DNA of 64,000 nucleotides. It comes from CALMEC01 sp964393105 (GTDB lineage Bacteria > Actinomycetota > Thermoleophilia > Miltoncostaeales > Miltoncostaeaceae). Position 1 is the stretch's first letter, and each line of letters starts with the position of its first letter. The DNA lies in contig CAYMSM010000070.1 in the NCBI GenBank assembly GCA_964393105.1, positions 46,865-110,864 on the forward strand, given 5' to 3'. The notes beneath the pieces are model-generated. The model was not told where the DNA came from. It worked only from the letters and a program-made list of their open reading frames with translations, and made no database searches. The translations under genes were made by a program, and so were the position numbers. Below are positions 25,536 through 33,083 of this stretch, in pieces.

Positions 25536-26924
25536 TCAGTCGTTCGGCACGTTGATGACCACCAATCGCGATTCGGTCATGGAGCGCACCGCCGCCGCCG
25601 GGCCCTCGCGGGTGTTGCCGCTGTCCTTGACCCCTCCGTAGGGCATCTGGTCCGCGCGGAAGGTCGGTGTCTCGTTGATCAGCACGGCGCCGAAGTGAAG
25701 TCGGCGCGCCCAGCCGAGCGCACGGTCAACCTGTGACGTGAAGATCCCGGCCTGCAGCCCGTAGCGCGTCGCGTTGGCCAAGTCGATGGCCTGGTCGATG
25801 GTGGTGAACGGGGTCAACCCCACGACCGGGCCGAACACCTCGTCTGCGAACACGCGCATCGTGGGCGTGACGGCGGTCAACACGGTGGGCTGCAGCAGCC
25901 CATCACGAACCTCGGCGCCGGTCGCCACCTGTGCGCCGGCGCCGGTCGCCTGACCGATCCACTCCACCACACGGTCGCGGGTCGCCATGGTGATGAGGGG
26001 GCCCACGTCGGTGGCGGCATCGAGTGGATCGCCGACCACGAGCATCTGGACCCTCGCGACGAGCGCGTCGCGCAGCCGATCGTGGATCGACTGCGACACG
26101 ATGACCCGCTGCACCGAGACGCAGGACTGACCGGCGTGCGTAAACCCGGATGCGGCAATGCGCGTCGCGGCATCGTCGATGTCCGCGTCGGCGGTGACGA
26201 TGACCGGTGTGGCGTTGCCGAGCTCCAGGGCGACTCGGACGCGCGGACGGCGCCGGGCCAGCTCCCATCCCACGTCTGCGCTCCCGGTGAACGAGATCAT
26301 CGCGATGTCGGGATGATCGGCGAGCGCGCCACCGAGCGTCGGGCCCGGGCCGTTGATGATGTTGAGCGCGCCGGGCGGAAGGCCCGCCTCGCGCAGGATG
26401 TCCCCAAGTGCGAGCGCCGACAGCGGCGTCTTGTCCGACGGCTTCAGCACGACCGGACATCCTGCGGCGATGGCCGGCGCGACCTTGTGGGCCACCAGGT
26501 TGAGGGGGAAGTTGAACGGCGAGATCGCTGCGATCACACCGATGGGCTCGCGCAGCGTCAGTGCGATCTTGCCGGAGCCGGACGCCGACGAGGCGATCGG
26601 CACCACGTCGCCGGCCAGTGTCCGTGCCTCGACCGCGGCGAACGTCAGCGTATCCACGCACCGCGACGCCTCGATGAGCGCCTGCTTGAGGGGCTTGCCG
26701 GCTTCGCCGGCGATCGTGCGGGCCAACGCATCGCGGCGAGCGGCGACAAGTCCTGCGGCACGCTCCAAGATCCCGGCGCGCTCAGCAGGTACGAGCGGAG
26801 GCAGATGCTCCAGCGCCGCTGCGACCGCGTGCTCGACGTCGGCGGCCGTCGCCTGGGCGACAGATGCGATCGTCTCGCCGGTGAACGGACTCGTGACCTT
26901 CAGCTCGGTGCGGGCTGCTCCCAT
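25536..26924 (-). CDS. NAD(P)-dependent aldehyde dehydrogenase
   Basis: A 462-aa ALDH-superfamily enzyme that oxidises aldehydes to acids. The cofactor-binding stretch is AISPFNFPLNLVAHKVAPAIAAGCPVVLKPSDKTP, the general-base Glu is in ALELGNATPVIV, and the nucleophilic Cys is in THAGQSCVSVQRVIV. The C-terminal INETPTFRADQMPYGGVKDSGNTREGP segment resembles glyceraldehyde-3-phosphate (non-phosphorylating), lactaldehyde or succinate-semialdehyde groups, but the substrate cannot be fixed. A -10 TAGATT 9 nt before the ATG suggests a near-leaderless transcript. A pair of palindromes lies about 110 bp upstream. Confidence 0.92.
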   Translation of the reverse strand: MGAARTELKVTSPFTGETIASVAQATAADVEHAVAAALEHLPPLVPAERAGILERAAGLVAARRDALARTIAGEAGKPLKQALIEASRCVDTLTFAAVEARTLAGDVVPIASSASGSGKIALTLREPIGVIAAISPFNFPLNLVAHKVAPAIAAGCPVVLKPSDKTPLSALALGDILREAGLPPGALNIINGPGPTLGGALADHPDIAMISFTGSADVGWELARRRPRVRVALELGNATPVIVTADADIDDAATRIAASGFTHAGQSCVSVQRVIVSQSIHDRLRDALVARVQMLVVGDPLDAATDVGPLITMATRDRVVEWIGQATGAGAQVATGAEVRDGLLQPTVLTAVTPTMRVFADEVFGPVVGLTPFTTIDQAIDLANATRYGLQAGIFTSQVDRALGWARRLHFGAVLINETPTFRADQMPYGGVKDSGNTREGPAAAVRSMTESRLVVINVPND

Positions 26925-26933
26925 CGGGCCGAC

Positions 26934-26939
26934 AATCTA
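26934..26939 (-). promoter_or_regulatory. -10 element of the aldehyde dehydrogenase gene
   Basis: TAGATT on the minus strand, 9 nt from the ATG. It fits the pattern of -10 elements close to start codons seen across the window. Confidence 0.5.
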
Positions 26940-27040
26940 CGCGCACCGCACCGCGATTGCCATGGCGCACGGCGAGCGCCCCGGCGCCATGCCGGATCGA
27001 CGTCGGGTGCCCATCGACATCTTCCTGGCTGTTCACCGTT

Positions 27041-27075
27041 GGCCAATTGGCCGTTGCACGTTTGGTCAATTGACC
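27041..27075. promoter_or_regulatory. Pair of related 12-bp palindromes (likely operators)
   Basis: GGCCAATTGGCC and GGTCAATTGACC are both perfect palindromes. They share the form GGYCAATTGRCC and are 23 bp apart centre to centre. Each is preceded by TT. The spacing places them on nearly the same face of the helix, as expected for two dimers of one regulator. They lie in the gap between arfB and the aldehyde dehydrogenase gene. Confidence 0.6.
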
Positions 27076-27140
27076 GCGGTCGGATCACGGGACCTCGTCT
27101 GCGGTGTGACCGTTGACGTCGTCGGGGTCTGCCTGGGCCC

Positions 27141-27551
27141 TTACTCGGACGCCTCCGGGCGTCGGCGCATCGTCTTGGTCTGTGATCGGTGGGCCTTCTG
27201 GTCGAGCCGACGGGCAACCGCGGATTTGGACGGTGAGGTCGCGCGTCGCGTCTTGCGGGGCGCGAGCGTCGTCGCGACACGCGCCCGCAGGTTGGCCTCA
27301 ACCGTCGCGCGGTTGCGCTCACGGGACCGATCGGCCTGCGAGGTCAACCGCAGCGGCCGGCGCTTGAGATGCAAGCCGGTCGTCAGGCGGGTCGTGATGT
27401 ATGGAGGCAGGCCGTCGAGTGCGTCGATGGACACGACGAGCTCGGCGCGCGTCTCGGTGTGATCTCGGTGCTGGCCTCCGGGGCCGGATGCCCGCGAGTA
27501 GCGCCACACCGACGCGGCAAGGATGTGGTCGGTGACCTCGTCCGGCGTCAC
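27141..27551 (-). CDS. arfB: Peptide chain release factor-like ribosome rescue protein (ArfB type)
   Basis: A 136-aa single-domain release-factor homologue. The catalytic GGQ is in RASGPGGQHRDHTETRAEL near residue 26, and the C-terminal tail is strongly basic (residues ~95-136), as in ArfB/YaeJ, where it inserts into the empty mRNA channel of stalled ribosomes. There is no stop-codon recognition domain. The usual GGQNVNK continuation is replaced by GGQHRDH, a divergence also seen in other actinobacterial members. The GTG start overlaps the topB stop by 4 bp. Confidence 0.88.
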   Translation of the reverse strand: MTPDEVTDHILAASVWRYSRASGPGGQHRDHTETRAELVVSIDALDGLPPYITTRLTTGLHLKRRPLRLTSQADRSRERNRATVEANLRARVATTLAPRKTRRATSPSKSAVARRLDQKAHRSQTKTMRRRPEASE

Positions 27552-30073
27552 GGTGCTGCAGTCGCAGCCTCCGCCGGGGCTCCCGCCTGCTTGGCGTGCG
27601 CTTCGCGCAGACGCTCGGCGGCCTCGTCGCGCGTGACCTCATGGCCCTTCTCGCGCTTCCAGATGACGAACCCGCAGCCGGGGTTTTTGCGGCTCTTCCA
27701 GCTGCTGCACCCATACGCGCGGCTGTTCTCGTTGATGTCGCCGCCGCAGCCCGGCGTCGGGCACTTGCCGATGGGCTCCTTGGAAGGGGCCGGCGCCGCG
27801 TTGGTCTCGCCGGCGGCGACCATCTGTTTGGCGGTCTCGACCTCGACCTCGCCCTTCTGGCCGCGTACGCGCTTCCAGATGACAAAGCCACAGCCGGTCT
27901 CGGTGCGGCTCTTCCAGCTGGTGCAGCCGTAGCTCTTGGTGCGCTCGATGATCTCGCCGGCGCAGCCGGGGGTGGGGCAGGGGCCGATGATCTCGCGCTC
28001 GGCGACAAGGTCCTTGCTGGACACACCCTCCTCGATGTACTGGAGCGCTTGCTCCAGCGTCAACGTCTTGCCGTTGGCCTGCTTCCACAACGTGTAGCCG
28101 CAGCCGGGCTCGTCCTTGCTCTTGTAGCTGTTGCATCCGTAGCTCTTGGGGTACTCGACGATGTGGCCCCCGCAGCCAGGGGTGGGGCAGGGCGCAAGCT
28201 CCCGTCGCTCGATGCGCAGGTTCTCGCGGTCCTTGTCGGCAAACCACGTGACCACGTCGCGGGTGAACGTCTCGACGTCCCTGCGGAAGTCCTGATGGCG
28301 CTGCGTGCCGCGTTGGATCTCGTTGAGGCGCTGCTCCCACTGCCCGGTGAGCTCGGGCTTGGTCAAGACGTGGTCGCCCAGCATCAGGATCAGGCCGACG
28401 CCCTTCTCGGTCGCGCGCAGGCTCTTGCCCTCGCGCTCGACGTACTCGGCGTCGATCAAGCGCTCGATGGTGGCGGCGCGGGTGGCGGGCGTTCCCAGAC
28501 CGGCGTCCTTCATCGCCTCGGCCGCCTCGTCGTCGTCGACGAGCTTGCCGGCGGTCTCCATCGCCCGCAGCAGCGTGCCCTCGCTGAAGCGCGCCGGCGG
28601 CTTGGTCCGCTTTGCCAGGGCCTCGACCTCGGCGCAGTCGACGGCCTCGCCCTCCTTGAGCTGGGGCAGCTTCTGCTCGCGCTCCTCGTCCTCCTTGGCC
28701 GGACCGCGCGTCTCGTCGGCCTCCTCACCGTAGACCGCCCGCCACCCGGCCTCGATCAAGACCTTGCCACGGCTTCGGAACAGGTGCCCCTCGCAGCGGG
28801 TTTCGATGACTGTGTTCTCGAACCGCGCCGGTGGGTGGAAGACCGCGAGGAAGCGGCGGGCGACGAGGTCGTAGATCCGTGCCTCGTCGCGGTTGAGCGC
28901 ACCCAGGTCGTGATCGCCGTCTGTGGGGATGATCGCGTGGTGGTCGGTCACCTTGGCGTCGTTGATGACCTTTCCGAGTGGCAGCTTGTCGAGCCCCATC
29001 ACGAACCGGGCGGCCTCTGCGTAGACCGGGGCGGCCGACCCGACGCGGGCGGCGATCGGCTTGAGCTGGCCGATCATGTCGCCGGACAGGTACCGCGAGT
29101 TGGTACGCGGGTAGGTCAGCACCTTGTGCTGGTCATACAGCGCCTGGGCGGTCGAGAGGGTGCGCGACGCCGAGAACCCGAAGCGGCGGTTGGCCTCGCG
29201 CTGCAACGTGGTCAGGTCATAGAGCAGCGGCGACTGCTCGACCTGCGGTTTGGTCTCGAGCGACTCCACGACCGCCGGTTTGTCGCGCACGGCTTCGACG
29301 ATGGCGTCGGCGGGCGCGGCCGAAGTCAGGCGCGTCGTCGCCCCCTCGTGCCACAACCCTGCGTACCGGGCGCCGCCGGATGTGGCGAACGTCGCCTCGA
29401 CCTCCCAGTAGTCCTCGGGATCGAACGCCTGGATCGCAAGGTCGCGATGGGCGATCAACGCGAGGGTCGGCGTCTGCACGCGCCCGAGCGACAGCACCTT
29501 GCGCGCAGAGCCGGCCTTGGTCGTCGCGGCGCGCGTGGCGTTCATCCCGACCAGCCAGTCGGCTTCGCTGCGGGCTCGGGCAGCCTCCTCGAGCGAGACC
29601 ATCTCCTCGTCGTCGCGCAGGTGCTCGAACGCGTCGCGGATGGCCTTGGCGGTCATCGACGAGAACCACGCCCGCTTGACCGGCTTGTCGTGGGCCTTCT
29701 TGGGAGCGGTCTCCAGGATGAGCTTGAAGATCAGCTCGCCTTCGCGTCCGGCGTCACAGGCGTTGACGATCACATCGATGTCGGGCGAGGCCATGTACTT
29801 GTGCAGGGCCTTGAGCTGCTTGCCGGCCTTGGCGTCACGTGCCTGGTACTTGAACTCCTCGGGCACGATCGGCAGGTCCTCGTACTTCCACTTCTTGTAG
29901 CGGTCGTCGTACTGATCCGGGTCGACCTGCTCCACCAGGTGGCCGATCGCAAACCCCACGATGGTGGTGTCGCTCTCGTAGAAGTCTCCGTTCTTGGCGA
30001 ACATGCCAGGCAATGCCGTCGACACGTCGCGGGCGACGGAGGGCTTTTCGCAGATGATGAGTGAGCGAGGCAT
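27548..30073 (-). CDS. topB: DNA topoisomerase III (type IA)
   Basis: An 841-aa type IA topoisomerase, relaxing negative supercoils and decatenating DNA. The Toprim domain starts at SLIICEKPSVARDVSTALPG with the acidic motif NACDAGREGELIF. Core motifs include LSLGRVQTPTLALIAHRD, and the active-site tyrosine is in HKVLTYPRTNSRYLSG. The C-terminus carries three tandem repeats of about 65 residues, each CPTPGC followed by a YGC and a PGCG or TGCG and ending in an IWK- or LWK-type strand, resembling topoisomerase C-terminal zinc repeats. The TopB-type N-terminus distinguishes it from TopA. arfB is coupled downstream. Confidence 0.93.
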   Translation of the reverse strand: MPRSLIICEKPSVARDVSTALPGMFAKNGDFYESDTTIVGFAIGHLVEQVDPDQYDDRYKKWKYEDLPIVPEEFKYQARDAKAGKQLKALHKYMASPDIDVIVNACDAGREGELIFKLILETAPKKAHDKPVKRAWFSSMTAKAIRDAFEHLRDDEEMVSLEEAARARSEADWLVGMNATRAATTKAGSARKVLSLGRVQTPTLALIAHRDLAIQAFDPEDYWEVEATFATSGGARYAGLWHEGATTRLTSAAPADAIVEAVRDKPAVVESLETKPQVEQSPLLYDLTTLQREANRRFGFSASRTLSTAQALYDQHKVLTYPRTNSRYLSGDMIGQLKPIAARVGSAAPVYAEAARFVMGLDKLPLGKVINDAKVTDHHAIIPTDGDHDLGALNRDEARIYDLVARRFLAVFHPPARFENTVIETRCEGHLFRSRGKVLIEAGWRAVYGEEADETRGPAKEDEEREQKLPQLKEGEAVDCAEVEALAKRTKPPARFSEGTLLRAMETAGKLVDDDEAAEAMKDAGLGTPATRAATIERLIDAEYVEREGKSLRATEKGVGLILMLGDHVLTKPELTGQWEQRLNEIQRGTQRHQDFRRDVETFTRDVVTWFADKDRENLRIERRELAPCPTPGCGGHIVEYPKSYGCNSYKSKDEPGCGYTLWKQANGKTLTLEQALQYIEEGVSSKDLVAEREIIGPCPTPGCAGEIIERTKSYGCTSWKSRTETGCGFVIWKRVRGQKGEVEVETAKQMVAAGETNAAPAPSKEPIGKCPTPGCGGDINENSRAYGCSSWKSRKNPGCGFVIWKREKGHEVTRDEAAERLREAHAKQAGAPAEAATAAP

Positions 30074-30082
30074 CGGCCGGCG

Positions 30083-30088
30083 AGGGTA
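30083..30088 (-). promoter_or_regulatory. -10 element of topB
   Basis: TACCCT on the minus strand, 9 nt before the ATG, implies a transcript with almost no leader. The dispersed structured repeat lies about 80 bp further upstream. Confidence 0.45.
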
Positions 30089-30166
30089 GCACCATTGGGG
30101 TGGATATCGTCAATCCGGCCGGGCCAAGGCATGTCGCGAGGCCGATGGCAAGGTTATGGCGGCGTA

Positions 30167-30250
30167 TGAAATTCAGCCGCAGTCAGCAACTGAGCGGCCC
30201 GTAGGGCCGTGAATAGGCCGCCCAAGTGCCGTGGTGAATGCGGCGTATGG
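30167..30250. repeat. Dispersed structured intergenic repeat, copy A
   Basis: An 84-bp element between pfkA and topB. It starts TGAAATTCAGCCGCAGTCAG, has a central hairpin (CGGCCC-GTA-GGGCCG) and ends in a 36-bp block that is identical in the copy at 48.4 kb. The 5' GCCGCAGTCA can pair with the 3' TGAATGCGGC (one mismatch), so the whole element can fold as one long hairpin with an internal stem-loop. Confidence 0.75.
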
Positions 30251-30251
30251 G

Positions 30252-31280
30252 TCACCCGAAGAACGGCTCGGCGACCGCGAAGCGCTCGGGTGGTACGGCC
30301 TTGAGTTTGGCGACGCCGTCGGCGATGGGGATGTCGACGACGTCGTCCCCACGTAGGGCGACCATCCTTCCGAACCGCCCCTGCGCGACGAGCTCGGCGG
30401 CGTGGCTGCCGAAGCGGGTTGCGAGGATCCGGTCGTAGGCGTTCGGCGTACCGCCACGCTGGATGTGGCCGAGCACCGCCACGCGGGTGTCGAAGCCGGT
30501 ACGCTCGCGGACGCCCTGGGCGATCTGCTCGCCGATGCCAAGCCTGGCCAGTTGCTTGTGGCCGAACTCGTCGAGATCCGCCGTGGCGCCGCCGCCGTCC
30601 AGCTCGAAGCCCTCGCTGACGACGACGATGGAGAAATCCTTGCCCCGATCGTGGCGGGACCTGATCGCGGCGCACACGTCGTCCAGGGTGCGCGGCACCT
30701 CGGGGATCAGGATCGCGTCGGCGCCCCCCGCCAGCCCGGCATAGGTGGCGATCCAGCCGACGTGGCGGCCCATGACCTCCACCACCATCACCCGATCGTG
30801 GGACTCGGCGGTGCTGTGCAGTCGGTCGATCGCATCGGTCGCGATCTGAACCGCGGTCGAAAAGCCGAACGTGTAGTCGGTGCCGTCCAGGTCGTTGTCG
30901 ATCGTCTTGGGCACGCCGACACACGGAACGTCGTGCAACTGTGTCAGCTTCGCCGCGACGCCGAGCGTGTCCTCGCCACCGATCGCGACGAGCGCGTCGA
31001 GCCCCAGGGCGCGGAAGCTCTCGGCGCACCGGGCCCCGCCCTCGGGATCCTTGAACGGGTTGGTGCGGGACGTGCCCAAGATGGTGCCGCCGCGGGGCAG
31101 AAGGCCGCTGACCGCGTCTGCGTCCAGGGGCATGGTCTCTTGCTCGAGCAATCCACGCCACCCGTGGCGAAGCCCCAGGTGGGTATGCCCGTGCCGCGTG
31201 CGGCCCACCCGCACGACCGCCCGGATGACGGCGTTGAGCCCGGGGCAGTCACCTCCTCCTGTCAAGAGTCCGACGCGCAT
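30252..31280 (-). CDS. pfkA: 6-phosphofructokinase, probably pyrophosphate-dependent
   Basis: A 342-aa phosphofructokinase with the N-terminal GGGDCPGLNAVIR loop. The residue after the GGE of the phosphate-donor site is Asp104 (GGEDTLG; ATP enzymes have Gly as in GGDGS), and the active-site loop reads PKTIDND with Lys125 where ATP-dependent enzymes have Gly. Asp and Lys at these two positions are the accepted signature of the pyrophosphate-dependent type (EC 2.7.1.90), which works reversibly in glycolysis and gluconeogenesis. The ATG was chosen for the family N-terminus; TAGCCT 8 nt upstream supports it. Confidence 0.9.
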   Translation of the reverse strand: MRVGLLTGGGDCPGLNAVIRAVVRVGRTRHGHTHLGLRHGWRGLLEQETMPLDADAVSGLLPRGGTILGTSRTNPFKDPEGGARCAESFRALGLDALVAIGGEDTLGVAAKLTQLHDVPCVGVPKTIDNDLDGTDYTFGFSTAVQIATDAIDRLHSTAESHDRVMVVEVMGRHVGWIATYAGLAGGADAILIPEVPRTLDDVCAAIRSRHDRGKDFSIVVVSEGFELDGGGATADLDEFGHKQLARLGIGEQIAQGVRERTGFDTRVAVLGHIQRGGTPNAYDRILATRFGSHAAELVAQGRFGRMVALRGDDVVDIPIADGVAKLKAVPPERFAVAEPFFG

Positions 31281-31288
31281 TTGCGGGC

Positions 31289-31294
31289 AGGCTA
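31289..31294 (-). promoter_or_regulatory. -10 element of pfkA
   Basis: TAGCCT on the minus strand, 8 nt before the chosen ATG. No ribosome binding site is present, consistent with a leaderless mRNA. Confidence 0.45.
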
Positions 31295-31346
31295 GCGCGC
31301 CTGCGAAAGACCTGCGACGCAAAATGACCCTCCCGTACCGGCCGGA

Positions 31347-31532
31347 TCAGGCCGTCAGGCGATCCCGCATGGCGCGCTCGGTGTGCATGACCGAGACCGC
31401 GGCGCGGGCCCTTCCCAGCAGGTAGCCCTGCCCCCAGGTCGCGCCGAACGCGCGGACCGCATCGAGCTGCTGGTCGCGCTCGATGCCCTCGGCGACCATA
31501 TGCGCGCCGAGGCGTTCGCAGAGGCCGATCAT
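31347..31532 (-). pseudogene. Remnant of an EAL-domain (c-di-GMP phosphodiesterase) protein
   Basis: A 61-codon open frame that matches only the C-terminal end of an EAL domain: ERLGAHMVAEGIERDQQLDAVRAFGATWGQGYLLGRA. The conserved VAEGIE and the QGYLLGRP-like ending are clear. The EAL catalytic residues, which lie some 150 residues earlier in the domain, are missing, and the sequence upstream on this strand is occupied by the psuK start. This looks like a gene fragment left after deletion. A small functional protein is less likely. Confidence 0.6.
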
Positions 31533-31590
31533 CCCGGCCAGGAAGTCATCCTATCGGCGCTCGGTCGGATGAGCGTGAGAGGATCAGGCG

Positions 31591-32424
31591 GTGGTGATCT
31601 GCACTCTCGGCGACCTGTTGCTCGATGTCGTCGTCCGGCTTGGCGCGCCCCTTGCGCATGGTGGCGACGCGCCGGCGACGACGCGATTGAGCGTCGGAGG
31701 GCAGGCGGCGAACGTCGCCGCGTGGGTGGCGCACCTGGGCGGCGACGCCCGGTTTGTCGGCGTCAGGTCACGGGACGCGGCGGGCACGCTGGTGGCTGCA
31801 GATCTCGGTGCTCGCGGCGTCATGCTGCTCGGACCCACGCTGGAGCGGGGAACAGGCACCGTGGTCGCGTTGGTGGACGACACGGCGGAGCGCACGATGG
31901 CCACCGACCGCGGCATCGCCACGGAGTTGTGCGCCGACGACCTGGACCTGGCGTGGTTTTCGGGCTGTGACCGGCTGCACCTGTCCGGCTACAGCCTGAT
32001 GCGCTCGCCGATCGACATGGCCGCACTGCGCGCGAGCCGTCAGGCACGAACAACGGGGGCCCGCGTCAGCGTCGATTTGTCCTCGTGGAGCACCATCCGC
32101 GATTTCGGTCCGTCCAGGCTCCGGGAACGCCTCGCGATCATCGCCCCCGACGTCGTGTTCGCAAACGACCAGGAGCTGGCCGCGCTGGGCGGTGACCCCG
32201 GATGCCCGGTGCTCGTGACGAAGCGAGGGGCTGAGGGGTGCGCGGTGCGGTGGCCGGGCGGCCACGCCGACTTCCCGGCCGAGCCCGCCGAAGTGGTCGA
32301 CACCACCGGCGCCGGCGATGCGTTCGCCGCGGGGTTCCTGCTTGGCGACTCCGCCGACGATGCCGCCCATCGCGGCCTGGCCGCGGCCGCCGCCTGCGTC
32401 GCGCGGGTGGGAGCGATGCCATAA
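31591..32424 (+). CDS. psuK: PfkB-family sugar kinase, probable pseudouridine kinase
   Basis: A 277-aa ribokinase-fold enzyme with the N-terminal VGGQAANVAAWVAHLGG motif and the C-terminal PfkB signature DTTGAGDAFAAGF containing the catalytic Asp. The substrate is inferred from context: a pseudouridine-5'-phosphate glycosidase gene lies downstream in the same direction, so the pair would phosphorylate pseudouridine and split it into uracil and ribose-5-phosphate. A general ribokinase-type role is possible. Its stop codon lies inside the operator of the toxin-antitoxin genes that follow. Confidence 0.75.
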   Translation: MVICTLGDLLLDVVVRLGAPLAHGGDAPATTRLSVGGQAANVAAWVAHLGGDARFVGVRSRDAAGTLVAADLGARGVMLLGPTLERGTGTVVALVDDTAERTMATDRGIATELCADDLDLAWFSGCDRLHLSGYSLMRSPIDMAALRASRQARTTGARVSVDLSSWSTIRDFGPSRLRERLAIIAPDVVFANDQELAALGGDPGCPVLVTKRGAEGCAVRWPGGHADFPAEPAEVVDTTGAGDAFAAGFLLGDSADDAAHRGLAAAAACVARVGAMP

Positions 32425-32454
32425 TGACCATGGTATGATGACCATGGTCATTAT
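32421..32454 (+). promoter_or_regulatory. Promoter/operator of the Phd-VapC module
   Basis: Two 14-bp arms (ATAATGACCATGGT and ACCATGGTCATTAT) form a perfect inverted repeat with a 6-nt centre. A -10-like TATGAT spans the centre. Each arm also contains a shorter palindrome around CCATGG, giving up to two dimer sites. This is the expected layout for antitoxin autoregulation. The psuK stop codon lies in the left arm. Confidence 0.75.
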
Positions 32455-32472
32455 GAACGACGGAGGGATCCA

Positions 32473-32703
32473 ATGGCTGAACGGGCGATTACCGCGACAC
32501 AGTTCAAGGCAAAGTGTCTCGGCCTGCTTGATGAGGTGGCTGCGACGGGGAACGACCTCATCGTCACGAAACACGGCCGTCCTGTCGCACGTGTGGTCGC
32601 AGCGGTCCCTCCGGCGTCGCTGGTTGGCAGCGTCACGCAGCTCGTCAGCGACGATGAGTTGATCGCTCCTCTCGATGAGTCCTGGGATGCCGATCGGGCG
32701 TGA
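32473..32703 (+). CDS. Phd/YefM-type antitoxin
   Basis: A 76-aa antitoxin with the Phd/YefM fold (ITATQFKAKCLGLLDEVAATGNDLIVTKHGRPVARVVAAVP) and a flexible acidic tail (DDELIAPLDESWDADRA) expected to fill the toxin active site. It is preceded by a GGAGGG ribosome binding site and by the palindromic operator just upstream. Its stop overlaps the GTG of the PIN-domain toxin by 4 bp. Confidence 0.9.
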   Translation: MAERAITATQFKAKCLGLLDEVAATGNDLIVTKHGRPVARVVAAVPPASLVGSVTQLVSDDELIAPLDESWDADRA

Positions 32704-33083
32704 TCGTCCTCGACACGCATGTGCTTATCTGGCGCTACGCTGAGCCAGGAAAACTGTCGGAGGCAGCCAGAGTCGCAATTGAGACCTCGACGCGAATCGC
32801 CGTGTCGGCGATCAGCTGCTGGGAGGTCACCATGCTTGCCCAGCGTGGGCGCATTACACTCGATCGCGATGTAGATTTGTGGCTTCGGCAGATGGGCGCG
32901 GACCTTGAGGTTGTGGCTGTTGATTGCGCGATCGCACGTGTCGCCGGCGAACTGGCGGGTGCAGGCATCCCGGGCGATCCTGCCGACCGGTTGATCTGGG
33001 CGACGGCGCAGTCGCTCGGGGTGCCACTCGTCACAGCGGATCGTGGCTTGCGTGACTTCGCCCGCGCCGAGACGATCTGGTGA
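32700..33083 (+). CDS. vapC: VapC-type PIN-domain toxin ribonuclease
   Basis: A 127-aa PIN-domain protein. The acidic metal-binding residues are visible: Asp in IVLDTHVLIWRY, Glu in ISCWEVTMLAQRG, and the late Asp residues in PGDPADRLIWATAQSLGVPLVTADRGLRDF. VapC toxins cleave tRNA or rRNA. It overlaps the antitoxin by 4 bp upstream. Unusually it also overlaps the pseudouridine glycosidase gene downstream by 4 bp (GTGA), so a toxin and a metabolic enzyme share translational coupling. Confidence 0.9.
   Translation: MIVLDTHVLIWRYAEPGKLSEAARVAIETSTRIAVSAISCWEVTMLAQRGRITLDRDVDLWLRQMGADLEVVAVDCAIARVAGELAGAGIPGDPADRLIWATAQSLGVPLVTADRGLRDFARAETIW

Noticed and set aside
25395..25736. A 113-codon plus-strand frame between DUF445 and the aldehyde dehydrogenase
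   Set aside because: Its second half is antisense to the dehydrogenase; a short segment (KLTEWWDEHPELPAG) looks protein-like, but start signals are missing.
27596..30064. An 822-codon plus-strand frame opposite topB
   Set aside because: It is antisense to a complete topoisomerase with all motifs; composition is typical of a third-position shadow.
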